From the NCBI RefSeq assembly GCF_030409945.1, contig NZ_JAUFQV010000026.1:248001-312000 (forward strand): a stretch of 64,000 nt of DNA, written 5' to 3'. The notes under the pieces were generated by a model. The model searched no databases. It was not told the origin of the DNA and worked only from the letters and a program-made list of their open reading frames with translations. Both the position numbers and the translations under genes were made by a program. This stretch comes from Vibrio tapetis subsp. quintayensis. GTDB taxonomy: Bacteria > Pseudomonadota > Gammaproteobacteria > Enterobacterales > Vibrionaceae. This document shows positions 17,528 through 26,485 of the stretch, one piece after another. Each line of letters starts with the position of its first letter. The stretch's first letter is position 1.

Positions 17528-17923
17528 TGAGTAATGTCAGGTCTGGAGGAGCGAATTAGCTAACACGCTTCTGCCCCTTTATGCGTAAGAGTAATAATTA
17601 ATCCATATTACTTTGATATGGATTTCCCTTATAAAATGTTATCCGTTTTTAACTTCTTTTTGTGAACTTGAGTGTGGTACGGGGCGATATACACGGAGAT
17701 TTCAATCTTCTCCGGTTCTTATAAATGTGATGCGGCAATGTTTGAGCGCAGCCGGACCATTGCACTCAAGGTGCAATTGACATTAGATTGATGTTAACCG
17801 CAATACGAATACTGGGGGAATTAATATGTTAAGTATCAGTTATATGTTTGTGGTTTTTTAATGAAAAACAATAAATCGGGTGCTATTCTGTTTCTATAAA
17901 AGCCAATAAAAAGGATTTATGGT
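17528..17923. other. Gene-poor region upstream of the 867-residue surface protein
   Basis: About 400 bases with no supported gene. There is an 8-bp inverted repeat ATCCATAT...ATATGGAT at 17601-17623. An 11-codon frame at 17826-17861 begins after GGGGGAATTAAT and could be a leader peptide, without further support. The promoter of the downstream gene must lie here. Confidence 0.4.
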
Positions 17924-20527
17924 ATGAAGTTGAAAATCTGCTTATCTTTTCTATTATTTACCCTTAGCTCTCTGGCACAGGCAGATACATACACGGTAAC
18001 TACGTCTTCAGATCAGGGACTGGGCTCTCTTCGTTACCTCATTGAAAAGGCAAATCTAAACCCAGGAGCGGATACGATAGAAATCCCCGCTCAATATAGT
18101 CCGTTATCAACGAACTTAGGAGTAGTAACAGGGGCCTATTCAGATCATAGAATGGCGATTACAGACGATCTTATCATCGAAGGTTTGGGGAGTACTCAGG
18201 TGATAATTGATGATCATCAACGCTGGATATCATCAGCTGGTTTAATTAATACAGGTTACCCTTCAGACTATCGAAACACAGTGATTAAATTGTCAGGCCT
18301 ACTGTTCCAGGTTAATCGCAATAACCAAGCAGGTCGAACGTTAAATCTCACCTTAAAAAATATTAGGGTGCAGCACATGTCCAGCTTTTTGGATTCTGAT
18401 AACGCTAACGTTACTCTTGATAATGTTATTGTGCATAGCATTGTGCCTAAAGATGGAAGTGTGTCAGCGATAGCGGCAAGCGGTGGGAAATTTACAATAA
18501 AAGATTCTATATTGTATGAAAACAAAGGACCAAAGGCTTCGTCTACTTTTCTATTTATCAATGGCGACCTTGATATTATTAACTCTCGATTCGCTAGTAA
18601 TGGTCCCTCTAAGCCGAATATTTACACGCATATGCTTCAAACGTTAGGGAATGGCGTTGGGCAGAGCTCTGTTTCAATTAAAGACAGTATTTTCCAAGAT
18701 TTGACAAATTCAAGCTTTTTCTTCCAACGAGCTGATATAGAAATTAGCAACACTTTGATTAATGGTTCATCAGCAAAGAAAGGCGAGCCTATCTATGTTG
18801 ACCAAGCTAATTTAACACTAACCAACAGCACACTTTACTACCCTCCATTTAGCAGCAACACCGATGCTTCTTTGAAGGCAACGCATATTGAGCTGCGCAG
18901 AGGAGCTCAGCTTATAGCGAATAATAGCTTATTGCTCGTTTTTAATTCTCCTTCAAATACTGGCCCTACTATTTACCCTAACGACTGGGATGACACGACT
19001 AAATACCCGACGGCTGGGAACAATAATAGTTACATTTCAGCGCCGGGTGTGGATGATGTTCCTCAAACGGGAATGAGTGATAGGTCATGTTATATTTCTG
19101 TAACTGATTGTTTTAAAACGAATGCGTTATCCATAGGTCTAATCGACAAAGGGGATAGCTCAAAAAGTGTATATGCTGATGGCAGTTTAATCACTCAGGA
19201 TTTAGGCAAGGAGCAGCGTTCTCAAGGGGCAAATGTAGATATCGGAGCCTACGAAAAGCATATAACATTGTATGCTCATTCAGATAATTATGTTACAGAT
19301 GAAGGCGTATTGCTTGCCGTACTTTCAGTTGATGGAGTGTTAGCCAATGATACTTATTCAGGACAGGGCGCCGCACTAGAACAAGATGCAACACACGGCA
19401 ATGTTACTTTAAATAGCGATGGCAGTTTTCAATACCAACCAGATACAGATTACTATGGAAATGATGAATTCTATTATTCCATAGGTGGTTCAAAAGCCAA
19501 AGTTTCACTGACTGTTCGTTCAACTGGCTGGGTAAAAATCCTTCCACAATCGCCAACGCAACAACCGCCTGTAACTTTAGGTGATAGCTATAAAGTTTAT
19601 GCTGACAGTATAGATACAATGGTTGCACCTGGAGTATTGATCAACGATAAAGATGATCAGAACTCTCAATCTCCACTTTATGCAGGGTTAACGGCAAAGG
19701 TTTATAAGCAGCCTCAACATGGGTCAGTCGTGATGAAAGATGACGGTGAATTCACTTATACTCCTAACCAAAATTTTACTGGAGATGATGTTTTTGAGTA
19801 CGAAGCTTTTGATAGTGATGGAATGCATAGTTCCCCTACCAAAGTTTTAATTCACGTAAGCGCTGGGGTTCCGCATGGCGGTAAAGTTATCGCCGGCACC
19901 AGTAGTGGTGGCTCTATAGGGTTCTTAAGCATACTGCTATTAATGATGTTCGCACTGGTTAGGAATCAAAAGTCACTTGCCGTTAAAATAACTGTACCTT
20001 TACTGATAAGCCTTTCTCCTCTCGCTCACGCTGCAGAAGAGAATAACGGTATATACGTAACAATTAACCCTGGTGTTTCATGGTTAGAGCCAGATACTGA
20101 TCACGACGCGTGGAGCCAGGAAAGCAACAGTCAGTTTTCTTCCGGCAGTAGCTTAGGGTACCAGTTTGATAATAACGCGAGTATCCAGTTTACTTATCGC
20201 TGGCTAAATAGTGTCGATTTGAAAGCGGAACATCCGCAATATAATAATATGACGGTCGATTACCAACATTACAGCTTTAACTTTGTTTATCGAGTTACAC
20301 AGCTTTGGGGTGATCAATTCGCCCCATATTTCAGCTTGGGCTTAGGTTATCTTGATGCAAGTTCGAACAACTCAGAAGATTTTGAAGTTGAGAATAATGT
20401 CCACCCCAATATAGGCGTCGGCGTGAATGTACTAAACTTTGGTCAATTTAAGTCCGATCTACAATGGCATCGTTTATCGGGTGATGTTGATACACTAGAG
20501 CTTGTTTTTTCTTATCACTTTAAGTAA
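17924..20527 (+). CDS. Surface protein: beta-helix, two Ig-like domains, GlyGly-CTERM-like segment, C-terminal barrel
   Basis: An 867-residue exported protein. Order: signal peptide 1-20 (ends AQA); a parallel beta-helix region of about 25-445 with repeated xIxNSxF-like rungs and DIGAYE at 439-444, as in choice-of-anchor Q proteins; two Ig/cadherin-like domains, about 450-540 and 555-645, each with GxFxYxPxxxxxGxDxFxY; a SSGGS-plus-hydrophobic-plus-basic segment at 660-681 that looks like a GlyGly-CTERM (rhombosortase) signal; a second signal-peptide-like stretch at 686-703 ending AHA; then about 164 residues with alternating strands ending in VFSYHFK, like an OmpA-type outer-membrane barrel. 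One continuous frame, no stop. The mid-chain sorting signal is unusual. AAGGA lies upstream of the ATG. Confidence 0.85.
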   Translation: MKLKICLSFLLFTLSSLAQADTYTVTTSSDQGLGSLRYLIEKANLNPGADTIEIPAQYSPLSTNLGVVTGAYSDHRMAITDDLIIEGLGSTQVIIDDHQRWISSAGLINTGYPSDYRNTVIKLSGLLFQVNRNNQAGRTLNLTLKNIRVQHMSSFLDSDNANVTLDNVIVHSIVPKDGSVSAIAASGGKFTIKDSILYENKGPKASSTFLFINGDLDIINSRFASNGPSKPNIYTHMLQTLGNGVGQSSVSIKDSIFQDLTNSSFFFQRADIEISNTLINGSSAKKGEPIYVDQANLTLTNSTLYYPPFSSNTDASLKATHIELRRGAQLIANNSLLLVFNSPSNTGPTIYPNDWDDTTKYPTAGNNNSYISAPGVDDVPQTGMSDRSCYISVTDCFKTNALSIGLIDKGDSSKSVYADGSLITQDLGKEQRSQGANVDIGAYEKHITLYAHSDNYVTDEGVLLAVLSVDGVLANDTYSGQGAALEQDATHGNVTLNSDGSFQYQPDTDYYGNDEFYYSIGGSKAKVSLTVRSTGWVKILPQSPTQQPPVTLGDSYKVYADSIDTMVAPGVLINDKDDQNSQSPLYAGLTAKVYKQPQHGSVVMKDDGEFTYTPNQNFTGDDVFEYEAFDSDGMHSSPTKVLIHVSAGVPHGGKVIAGTSSGGSIGFLSILLLMMFALVRNQKSLAVKITVPLLISLSPLAHAAEENNGIYVTINPGVSWLEPDTDHDAWSQESNSQFSSGSSLGYQFDNNASIQFTYRWLNSVDLKAEHPQYNNMTVDYQHYSFNFVYRVTQLWGDQFAPYFSLGLGYLDASSNNSEDFEVENNVHPNIGVGVNVLNFGQFKSDLQWHRLSGDVDTLELVFSYHFK

Positions 20528-20534
20528 TTGAACC

Positions 20535-20559
20535 AAGAACAGTGCTTTTAACTGTTCTT
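20535..20559 (+). terminator. Hairpin after the surface-protein gene
   Basis: AAGAACAGT (20535-20543) and ACTGTTCTT (20551-20559) form a perfect stem eight bases after the stop. The T-tract is poor (AGTTATAG), so termination is probably weak. Confidence 0.5.
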
Positions 20560-20810
20560 AGTTATAGCAATCAGCTAACAGCTCATCAAACATAATCTTA
20601 AAGGTTTTTACGGTTGCTTCCTACGATGGTTTTGTATGGTCCATCAATTGGAAGCACCCCGTATCGGAATTGATACTTTAGGTTTTTCATTGCTATTTTC
20701 ATTCGAATTGACTGCATTTCCCACTTTATTCTCAAGATTATTTATCTCATAAATTTCGTGATTCTACACGGGCAATTTAGGTACTGCACTAAAGGCGTTT
20801 CTAGCTCATT

Positions 20811-20843
20811 AATTAAATGTTTTTTAAGCGAAAACATTTAATT
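20811..20843. repeat. 13-bp perfect inverted repeat, AT-rich
   Basis: AATTAAATGTTTT (20811-20823) and AAAACATTTAATT (20831-20843) around a seven-base loop. A third copy of AATTAAATGT occurs about 20 bases further on (near 20865). The recurrence suggests a protein-binding site upstream of the small ORF at 20920, but no regulator can be named. The rest of 20560-20919 holds nothing I can support. Confidence 0.6.
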
Positions 20844-20919
20844 GAAGAGAGACACTACCGATTCAATTAAATGTAACTATTCTCATATTAACTCTAAAGT
20901 AAATAGGCCTTAACAGTAG

Positions 20920-21087
20920 ATGAATAAAGCACCTAGAACACTCCCTATCCACATTGCCATTGTCATTAGTGTGCTTGTTGTTATGGTCTCTGGTGTTCAA
21001 ATTTGGCTTGCCAATAAAGTGATCTGCTCCAGTCAGACTGGAACTTCACTAAGCGACTTTCCTATACCTGGCGGGCTTTCCGTCTAA
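20920..21087 (+). CDS. Possible small single-pass membrane protein, 55 residues
   Basis: A complete ATG-to-TAA frame. The product begins MNKAPRTLPIH, then has one hydrophobic helix (IAIVISVLVVMVSGVQIWLA, about residues 12-31), then a polar tail NKVICSSQTGTSLSDFPIPGG with one Cys. The N-in or N-out topology cannot be fixed. The ribosome site is weak (AGG 11 bases upstream). Composition is that of a real membrane peptide and the surrounding 800 bases carry no other gene. Family not recognised. Confidence 0.4.
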   Translation: MNKAPRTLPIHIAIVISVLVVMVSGVQIWLANKVICSSQTGTSLSDFPIPGGLSV

Positions 21088-21362
21088 GAAGGCCTATCGA
21101 TACATTCCCAGCTTCAACTCGTGCATTCGTCAGCCTATATTATTGCATTATTGCATAATTGCAGTTGGGAAGTTTGACTTTGAAAGAGTGTAAGTTGTGC
21201 CTTGATGCAAAGATAGAGATCTGTTGACTGCGCTAGTGGTGGAGGGAACGCTGATAACCTGTAGTCATCAGCGCTGATGGACTTTATGGATCAAAAGTTT
21301 GGTAGAGAAGATCTTGAATTAGGATAAGCCACTTATCGAGAATGGCTTACCCAACGAGCGCA
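21088..21362. other. Intergenic region downstream of aglK
   Basis: No gene supported. It contains an overlapping direct/inverted run of ATTATTGCA/TGCATAATTGCA near 21139-21164, a CGCTGAT...ATCAGCG inverted repeat near 21249-21273, and TAAGCCA...TGGCTTA near 21325-21351, just past the aglK stop. The last may act as a weak terminator for the minus-strand agl operon. Confidence 0.4.
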
Positions 21363-22466
21363 CTAAGCTAGATACTTTAAAGACTCACCAAGCTCTGTAA
21401 ACAAATGCACCTTGTCAACTTTGGCTTGCAGCGCAACGCTTTCTCCTTTTCGCATGTCTAAAATTCCAGGTAGTTTTGCTACAACGGCTTTGTCTAAGCC
21501 TTCCACATCAATATGCAGTAACGTGACTTCGCCTAATGATTCAACAAACGATATTCTACCCTCAATGAGGGCTGGGTGGTTTTCGGCCAATACAAAGTCT
21601 TCCGGTCTGATCCCCAGTTGTAATTGTGCGCCTTGCAAGATGCTGGCTGACGCAATAGGGACGTCCAATGAAGCACCTTGTTGAGTCAGAACTTGTGATG
21701 ATTCGCCCGTCGATTCCATTTTCGCGGTAATGATGTTCATGGAAGGGGAGCCAATGAACTGAGCCACGAAGACGTTCGAGGGGTTGGTATAGAGCTCCAA
21801 TGGTGTGCCTACTTGCTCAATTTTTCCTGCAGACAGAACCACAATTCGGTCGGCTAGAGTCATGGCTTCAACCTGATCGTGGGTGACGTAAATCATGGTG
21901 GTTTCGGGTAGTGCTTCTTTTAAGTTGGCGATTTCAATTCGAGTTTGTACACGTAGGGCCGCATCCAAATTGGATAGCGGTTCATCAAATAAGAAAACCT
22001 TTGGCTGACGTACAATGGCTCGACCAATGGCCACTCGTTGACGCTGGCCACCAGAGAGCGCTTTCGGCAGGCGGTCTAAGTAGGGTTCGAGTTGCAGCAT
22101 CCGCGCCGCTTCCATCACTCGTTCATGGATAGCATCTGTGGTTTCTTTAGCGATGCGCATTGCGAAAGCCATGTTGTCATAGACGGTCATATGTGGGTAA
22201 AGCGCGTAGGTTTGAAATACCATAGCAATGCCACGCATGGCCGCGGGTAGGTCGTTTACCTTCGCATTTTCAATGTAGAGTTCGCCGGAAGAAATGTCTT
22301 CTAGTCCGGCTATCATTCTAAGTAAAGTTGACTTTCCGCAACCTGATGGGCCAACGAAAACAATGAATTCACCTTGTTGTACGTCGAGGTCGATACCGTG
22401 AAGTACTTGAGTGTCACCGTATGATTTTTTTACCTTTTTCAGTGTCAATCCTGTCATTTTAATCAT
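21363..22466 (-). CDS. aglK: Alpha-glucoside ABC transporter ATPase (AglK/UgpC-MalK type)
   Basis: A 367-residue ATPase of the CUT1 carbohydrate importer group. Walker [10 protein letters not shown], signature [12 protein letters not shown], Walker [13 protein letters not shown] and the H-loop are present, with the C-terminal regulatory TOBE domain (about 235-367) of the MalK type. It is fourth and last in the minus-strand operon aglE-aglF-aglG-aglK. MalK at 44109 is a separate paralog for maltose. The start may be the first ATG (22466) or the one three codons later (22457), where GAGAG has better spacing. Confidence 0.88.
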   Translation of the reverse strand: MIKMTGLTLKKVKKSYGDTQVLHGIDLDVQQGEFIVFVGPSGCGKSTLLRMIAGLEDISSGELYIENAKVNDLPAAMRGIAMVFQTYALYPHMTVYDNMAFAMRIAKETTDAIHERVMEAARMLQLEPYLDRLPKALSGGQRQRVAIGRAIVRQPKVFLFDEPLSNLDAALRVQTRIEIANLKEALPETTMIYVTHDQVEAMTLADRIVVLSAGKIEQVGTPLELYTNPSNVFVAQFIGSPSMNIITAKMESTGESSQVLTQQGASLDVPIASASILQGAQLQLGIRPEDFVLAENHPALIEGRISFVESLGEVTLLHIDVEGLDKAVVAKLPGILDMRKGESVALQAKVDKVHLFTELGESLKYLA

Positions 22467-22488
22467 TCTCTCAATGTGTTCACGATGG

Positions 22489-23688
22489 TTATTTTACGGA
22501 GCCAGAAAGTAGCCCGCGTACAAGGTAACGCTGTAGGGTAAAGAACACCCCTAAAGGCACAGCGATAGAAACAAAAGCGGAAGCGGTCAAAATTTCCCAG
22601 TTGCCACCTCGAGATCCTAATAGTTCTCGTAACCTGGCGGTTAACACCATGTGTTCTTCGCCAGTGCCTAAGAATACGGTCGCCACAAGTAAATCGTTCC
22701 ATACCCATAAGAATTGGAATATCGCAAATGATGCAAGCGCTGGGAAAGACAGCGGTAGCACGATTTTCATGAAGATTTCAAAATCGGTTGCGCCATCTAC
22801 TTTGGCAGATTCGATGATTTCTTTCGGTAAGCTAGAGATATAGTTTCGAAGCAAGTAGATCGCTAACGGTAAACCAAACCCAGTGTGGGCCAGCCATATT
22901 CCCAGATAGGTCTTTGCACCCACTCCAAAGAACGCACCGATGTCGTTATACAACCTAAGTAAAGGAATGAGTGACATTTGTAGAGGCACAACAAGTAGGC
23001 CAACCACGACGGCAATGAGGAGATTTCTACCGGGCATTCTCATCCAAGACAGCGCGTATGCAGCGTAAGCGGCAATTAAAATGGGAATCACGGTGGCTGG
23101 GATCGTCACAGTCAGTGAGTTAATAAATGATTGGCCAATCCCTTCGGCGGATAAGACTTCGCGGTAGTTATCTAAGCCAAATTTGGGAGGAACAACACTG
23201 GTATAGAATATTCGTTTACCACGCTTACCCTTAAATGGTATCGGAGACACCATGCGGTACTCGCCATTTTCAGATACGGTTAACGAGCCATCGTTCTTCA
23301 TTGGCGCAGACTGGCCGGGCTGGTATGCGGTCGGTGCTCGTGAAGAAAAGCCAAAGGCACTGACTGAAGCCGGGTTTCCATCCAGTTCTAGTACGCCTTG
23401 CAGTACATAGAGACCCCCCTCTTGAATCTGATCTTTAGGCGCGTCGGTACGCGCAATAAGATTTTGCTGAGATTCGGTCAGTGACGTCCACCAACCAGTG
23501 AGAGCAAGTTGGTCTTTATCTCGAAAAGACGAAATAAGAAGACCAGCTGTTGGTAGCGTCCAAAGGATGACGATCAACAAAACAGAAAGGTGAACCAGTA
23601 TGGTTAACGGAGAACGTCGTAACTTGCTGATACCAAACTGAGGTGCCTCAGTGTTTTCTGGTGTGATGTTTTGGTCTTTATCAGTCAT
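22489..23688 (-). CDS. aglG: Alpha-glucoside ABC transporter permease (AglG type)
   Basis: A 399-residue inner-membrane permease of the MalG type. It has an N-terminal cytoplasmic tail, a first helix (PLTILVHLSVLLIVILWTLPT), a long periplasmic insert of roughly 130 residues as in AglG, then the five-helix core with the EAA loop IIESAKVDGATDFEIFMKIVLPLS. The start ATG at 23688 overlaps the aglF stop (TAATG), giving coupled translation. A longer in-frame start at 23730 lies inside aglF and is less likely. Confidence 0.88.
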   Translation of the reverse strand: MTDKDQNITPENTEAPQFGISKLRRSPLTILVHLSVLLIVILWTLPTAGLLISSFRDKDQLALTGWWTSLTESQQNLIARTDAPKDQIQEGGLYVLQGVLELDGNPASVSAFGFSSRAPTAYQPGQSAPMKNDGSLTVSENGEYRMVSPIPFKGKRGKRIFYTSVVPPKFGLDNYREVLSAEGIGQSFINSLTVTIPATVIPILIAAYAAYALSWMRMPGRNLLIAVVVGLLVVPLQMSLIPLLRLYNDIGAFFGVGAKTYLGIWLAHTGFGLPLAIYLLRNYISSLPKEIIESAKVDGATDFEIFMKIVLPLSFPALASFAIFQFLWVWNDLLVATVFLGTGEEHMVLTARLRELLGSRGGNWEILTASAFVSIAVPLGVFFTLQRYLVRGLLSGSVK

Positions 23689-24698
23689 TAGCGATCTTCC
23701 ATTTGATCTGCGGCTTGGCGCATGTTCCATACCATAACGGGGATCACGGCAATCATGATGATCACGGCAATCGCAGCACCGCGACCAAAGTCACCCCCGC
23801 CTCGGAACATCCAGTCAAACATCATGTTCGCGAGTACTTGTGTACTCCATTGGCCATTGGTCATGGCGAGTACGATATCGAAAACCTTGAGTACCAAAAT
23901 GGTAATGGTGGTCCATACAACAGCGATGGTACCCCAGATCTGTGGGATGAGGATCTTAAAGAAAATTTGTACACCACTGGCACCATCAAGTACTGCGGCT
24001 TCTACGGTTTCTTCTGGAATACCGCGTAATGCGGCGGACAAAATTACCATCGCAAACCCGGTTTGAATCCAAATTAAGATGACCATTAAGAAGATATTGT
24101 TCCAAAAAGGAATGGTCACCCAAGCTTGCGCAGTACCGCCAAAATACTCGACCAATGCGTTCAGAATACCGATTTGGTCAGAGCCCGTAGCACGATAGTC
24201 GTACACAAATTTCCAAATGATAGACGCACCAATAAACGAGATAGCCATAGGCATAAACACCAAGCTCTTGGCGATGTTTCCCCAGCTTACCTTGTCGGTT
24301 AATGCGGCGATAACCAAACCAAAGAACGTTGATGCCGCAGGCACGATCAGTAACCAAAGTAAATTGTTGAATAATGATTCTTGAAATTCGGGGTCTTTAA
24401 ACAGCCAAATGTAATTCGATGCGCCAACAAATTCGTCGGCATTTCTGTCATGAAAAGAGAGATAGACAGACTCAAATACAGGATAGATTAAATACAGGGT
24501 TAAGAAGAACAGAGCAGGCCCTAAGAAAAGCCATGGTCTTATTGAGGCGGCACGTCGTAGGTTTTGAGCCATAACGGCGTTGCTGACTTTTCTGGTCGGG
24601 AATATTACGGTGAGTAACCAATTGCTGCCTAGAAAGTAGACCACGCAGCAAGCGACCCCAAGTACCATGATAAAAAGCGAGGAATACAGTTGTTCCAT
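23688..24698 (-). CDS. aglF: Alpha-glucoside ABC transporter permease (AglF type)
   Basis: A 336-residue MalF-type permease with about eight hydrophobic segments and the EAA loop EETVEAAVLDGASGVQIFFKILIPQ-like at about 235-258. Unlike MalF of this window it lacks the large periplasmic P2 loop, as usual for AglF. GAGAGAGAC upstream supports ATG 24698; an in-frame ATG at 24755 would add 19 residues with no hydrophobic character. Second gene of the agl operon, 132 bp after aglE. Confidence 0.88.
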   Translation of the reverse strand: MEQLYSSLFIMVLGVACCVVYFLGSNWLLTVIFPTRKVSNAVMAQNLRRAASIRPWLFLGPALFFLTLYLIYPVFESVYLSFHDRNADEFVGASNYIWLFKDPEFQESLFNNLLWLLIVPAASTFFGLVIAALTDKVSWGNIAKSLVFMPMAISFIGASIIWKFVYDYRATGSDQIGILNALVEYFGGTAQAWVTIPFWNNIFLMVILIWIQTGFAMVILSAALRGIPEETVEAAVLDGASGVQIFFKILIPQIWGTIAVVWTTITILVLKVFDIVLAMTNGQWSTQVLANMMFDWMFRGGGDFGRGAAIAVIIMIAVIPVMVWNMRQAADQMEDR

Positions 24699-24830
24699 AA
24701 TTGTCTCTCTCGTATGCGGTGCAAAAGTTTCGATTTTGGCGCTAGCCTCGTCCATTCGATGAACACGTCATCAAAGCATAGCTGAAACCATAAGCGCCAA
24801 AACCTAACAGTAACTATTTAAGAAAAATAG

Positions 24831-26183
24831 TTACTTAAGTGCATCCCAAGTTTTCTGGATGTCATCACCAACTTGTTGGGCAGATTTACCGCCACTGTAG
24901 TCGACCATACCTGTCCAGAAAGCACCTGCTCCAATTTTACCCGGCATCAAATCTGAGCCATCGAATCGGAACGTAGTCGCTTCTAGTAAGATTTCGCCTT
25001 GTTTCTTAAGTGTATCGTTACCGTATGCCTCAATGTTGGCGCCTTTGTGAGGTGTTAAGAATCCAGATTGAGCCATCCAAATTTCGTGAGCAATTGGAGA
25101 TTCTAAGAACTCCATAAATGCTCGTGCTGCTTTGGAGTCTTTGGTAATACTCCACATTGTGCCAGCGCCGAGTACCGGCTTACCGAGATCTTTCCCCTCA
25201 TATGCTGGGAAGTAGAAGAAGTCTGCGTCTTCGCCCAGTTCCGTACCCTCTGGGAAGAAGCTAGGAATGAACGATGCTTGACGGTGCATGTAACATTTAG
25301 CCGGCGAAGTGAACATGCCTTTTGGCGAATCACGGAAGTCCGTTGTGGCTACTGCGCGAGCGCCACCATCGACGTATTTGTCGTTACCAGCAAACCAACC
25401 AAATTCTTCAATCGCAGCGACCACTTTCGGGTCGTTGAATTTAAGTTCGTTAGAAACCCACTTGTCGTAGTCAGCAGGAGACTGAGTTCGTAACATCATG
25501 TCTTCTACCCAGTCTGTCGCCGGCCACCCCGTAGCGCCACCTGAACCTAATCCAATACACCATGGGGTCTCGCCTTCTGCGGCAATCTGTTTTGTTAGTG
25601 ATTTTAGCTCTTCTAGTGACTCAGGTACTTCATAACCTGCATCTTCAAAGTTTTCGGGTACATACCAAACCAAAGACTTGAGATCGACCTTATAGAAGAA
25701 ACCATAAAGTGCGTCTTTGCCATCTTTTCCGGCAAACGTGCCCAGATCTACCCAAGAGGATCCCGCAGCGTAGTTATCGTTGATCCACGTTGCCGTTGAT
25801 GATGGAAGAGGGGTCAAAAAACCTTTAGCAGCGAGATCGGCCGCTAAACCTGGCTGAGGGAAAATTGCAATGTTAGGCGCACTGCCTGCCTGTACATCAA
25901 TGGCAATCTGTTGTTCAAAGGAATCAGAGCCTGAGTATTTTACTTCAGCACCTGTTGCTTCTTCAAAGTAAGCAATAACGCTCTCTACTAACTCTTTATC
26001 AGATGTCAGCCAAGGGCCAAAAATAGTGACGGTTTCTCCCTTTAAATCCATTTTTTTTAAAGCTTCATAGCTTTGCCAATTGAATTGCGGGTCTTTACCG
26101 GGAGCGAATTTTAGATCAGCAGCAAGCGCAGAGGTTGTAGGGATTGCGAGGGCTACGAGTGCAGCGAGTAAGGACGTTCTCAT
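24831..26183 (-). CDS. aglE: Alpha-glucoside-binding periplasmic protein (AglE type)
   Basis: A 450-residue CUT1 extracellular binding protein with a signal peptide (1-21, ending SALA). The pattern (TVTIFGPWLTSDKELVESVIAYFEEATGAEV) is that of AglE, which binds trehalose, sucrose, maltose and related alpha-glucosides in rhizobia. It is the first gene of the operon, its promoter being in the 302-bp divergent region shared with the LacI-family gene. The 132-bp gap before aglF may allow more binding protein than permease. Confidence 0.9.
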   Translation of the reverse strand: MRTSLLAALVALAIPTTSALAADLKFAPGKDPQFNWQSYEALKKMDLKGETVTIFGPWLTSDKELVESVIAYFEEATGAEVKYSGSDSFEQQIAIDVQAGSAPNIAIFPQPGLAADLAAKGFLTPLPSSTATWINDNYAAGSSWVDLGTFAGKDGKDALYGFFYKVDLKSLVWYVPENFEDAGYEVPESLEELKSLTKQIAAEGETPWCIGLGSGGATGWPATDWVEDMMLRTQSPADYDKWVSNELKFNDPKVVAAIEEFGWFAGNDKYVDGGARAVATTDFRDSPKGMFTSPAKCYMHRQASFIPSFFPEGTELGEDADFFYFPAYEGKDLGKPVLGAGTMWSITKDSKAARAFMEFLESPIAHEIWMAQSGFLTPHKGANIEAYGNDTLKKQGEILLEATTFRFDGSDLMPGKIGAGAFWTGMVDYSGGKSAQQVGDDIQKTWDALK

Positions 26184-26252
26184 TATGTCAACTCCATGTC
26201 ATAGGGTTTGGTATATCGTCTTATACTGATATGACCCATTACTGCACGATTA

Positions 26253-26266
26253 CTTAATCGTTTAAG
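26253..26266. promoter_or_regulatory. LacI-family operator, aglE side
   Basis: CTTAATCGTTTAAG: a near-perfect palindrome (12 of 14 positions) with the central CG typical of LacI/GalR-family operators. It lies 70 bp upstream of the aglE start in the agl divergent promoter region. A copy differing by one base is at 26416. Confidence 0.6.
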
Positions 26267-26415
26267 GTCTATGCTTAAAATAGCACTGACTCGCATATTG
26301 ACCAATTATTGCGCTGTAATTGTGTTAATGATCGCGTTTTATAATAATTATTGGTCGATAAATTGACGTGTGGTCAAGTTTTGAAAATCTAGAATTCATA
26401 TTAATGGTAATTTAT

Positions 26416-26429
26416 CTTAATCGTTTTAG
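26416..26429. promoter_or_regulatory. LacI-family operator, regulator side
   Basis: CTTAATCGTTTTAG, one base different from the element at 26253 and 57 bp upstream of the lacI-type gene. The pair is 163 bp apart centre to centre, suggesting autoregulation and possibly looping. Between them, TATTGACCAAT (about 26296) and ATTGGTCGATA (about 26350) form a further inverted pair. Confidence 0.55.
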
Positions 26430-26485
26430 TATTAAGGCGAGCAGAATGTAACTGCTGTATTAAAAGTGAGCCAATAGGTCAAATA

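Noticed and set aside
17826-17861. 11-codon frame MLSISYMFVVF with a purine-rich upstream
   Set aside because: Too short to tell from chance; no regulated codon run or attenuator was found after it, so it is only mentioned in the region entry.
26296-26360. TGTG...TCGCG element in the agl promoter as a CRP site
   Set aside because: Right half matches CRP poorly; the surrounding inverted TTGACCAAT repeats explain the symmetry better.
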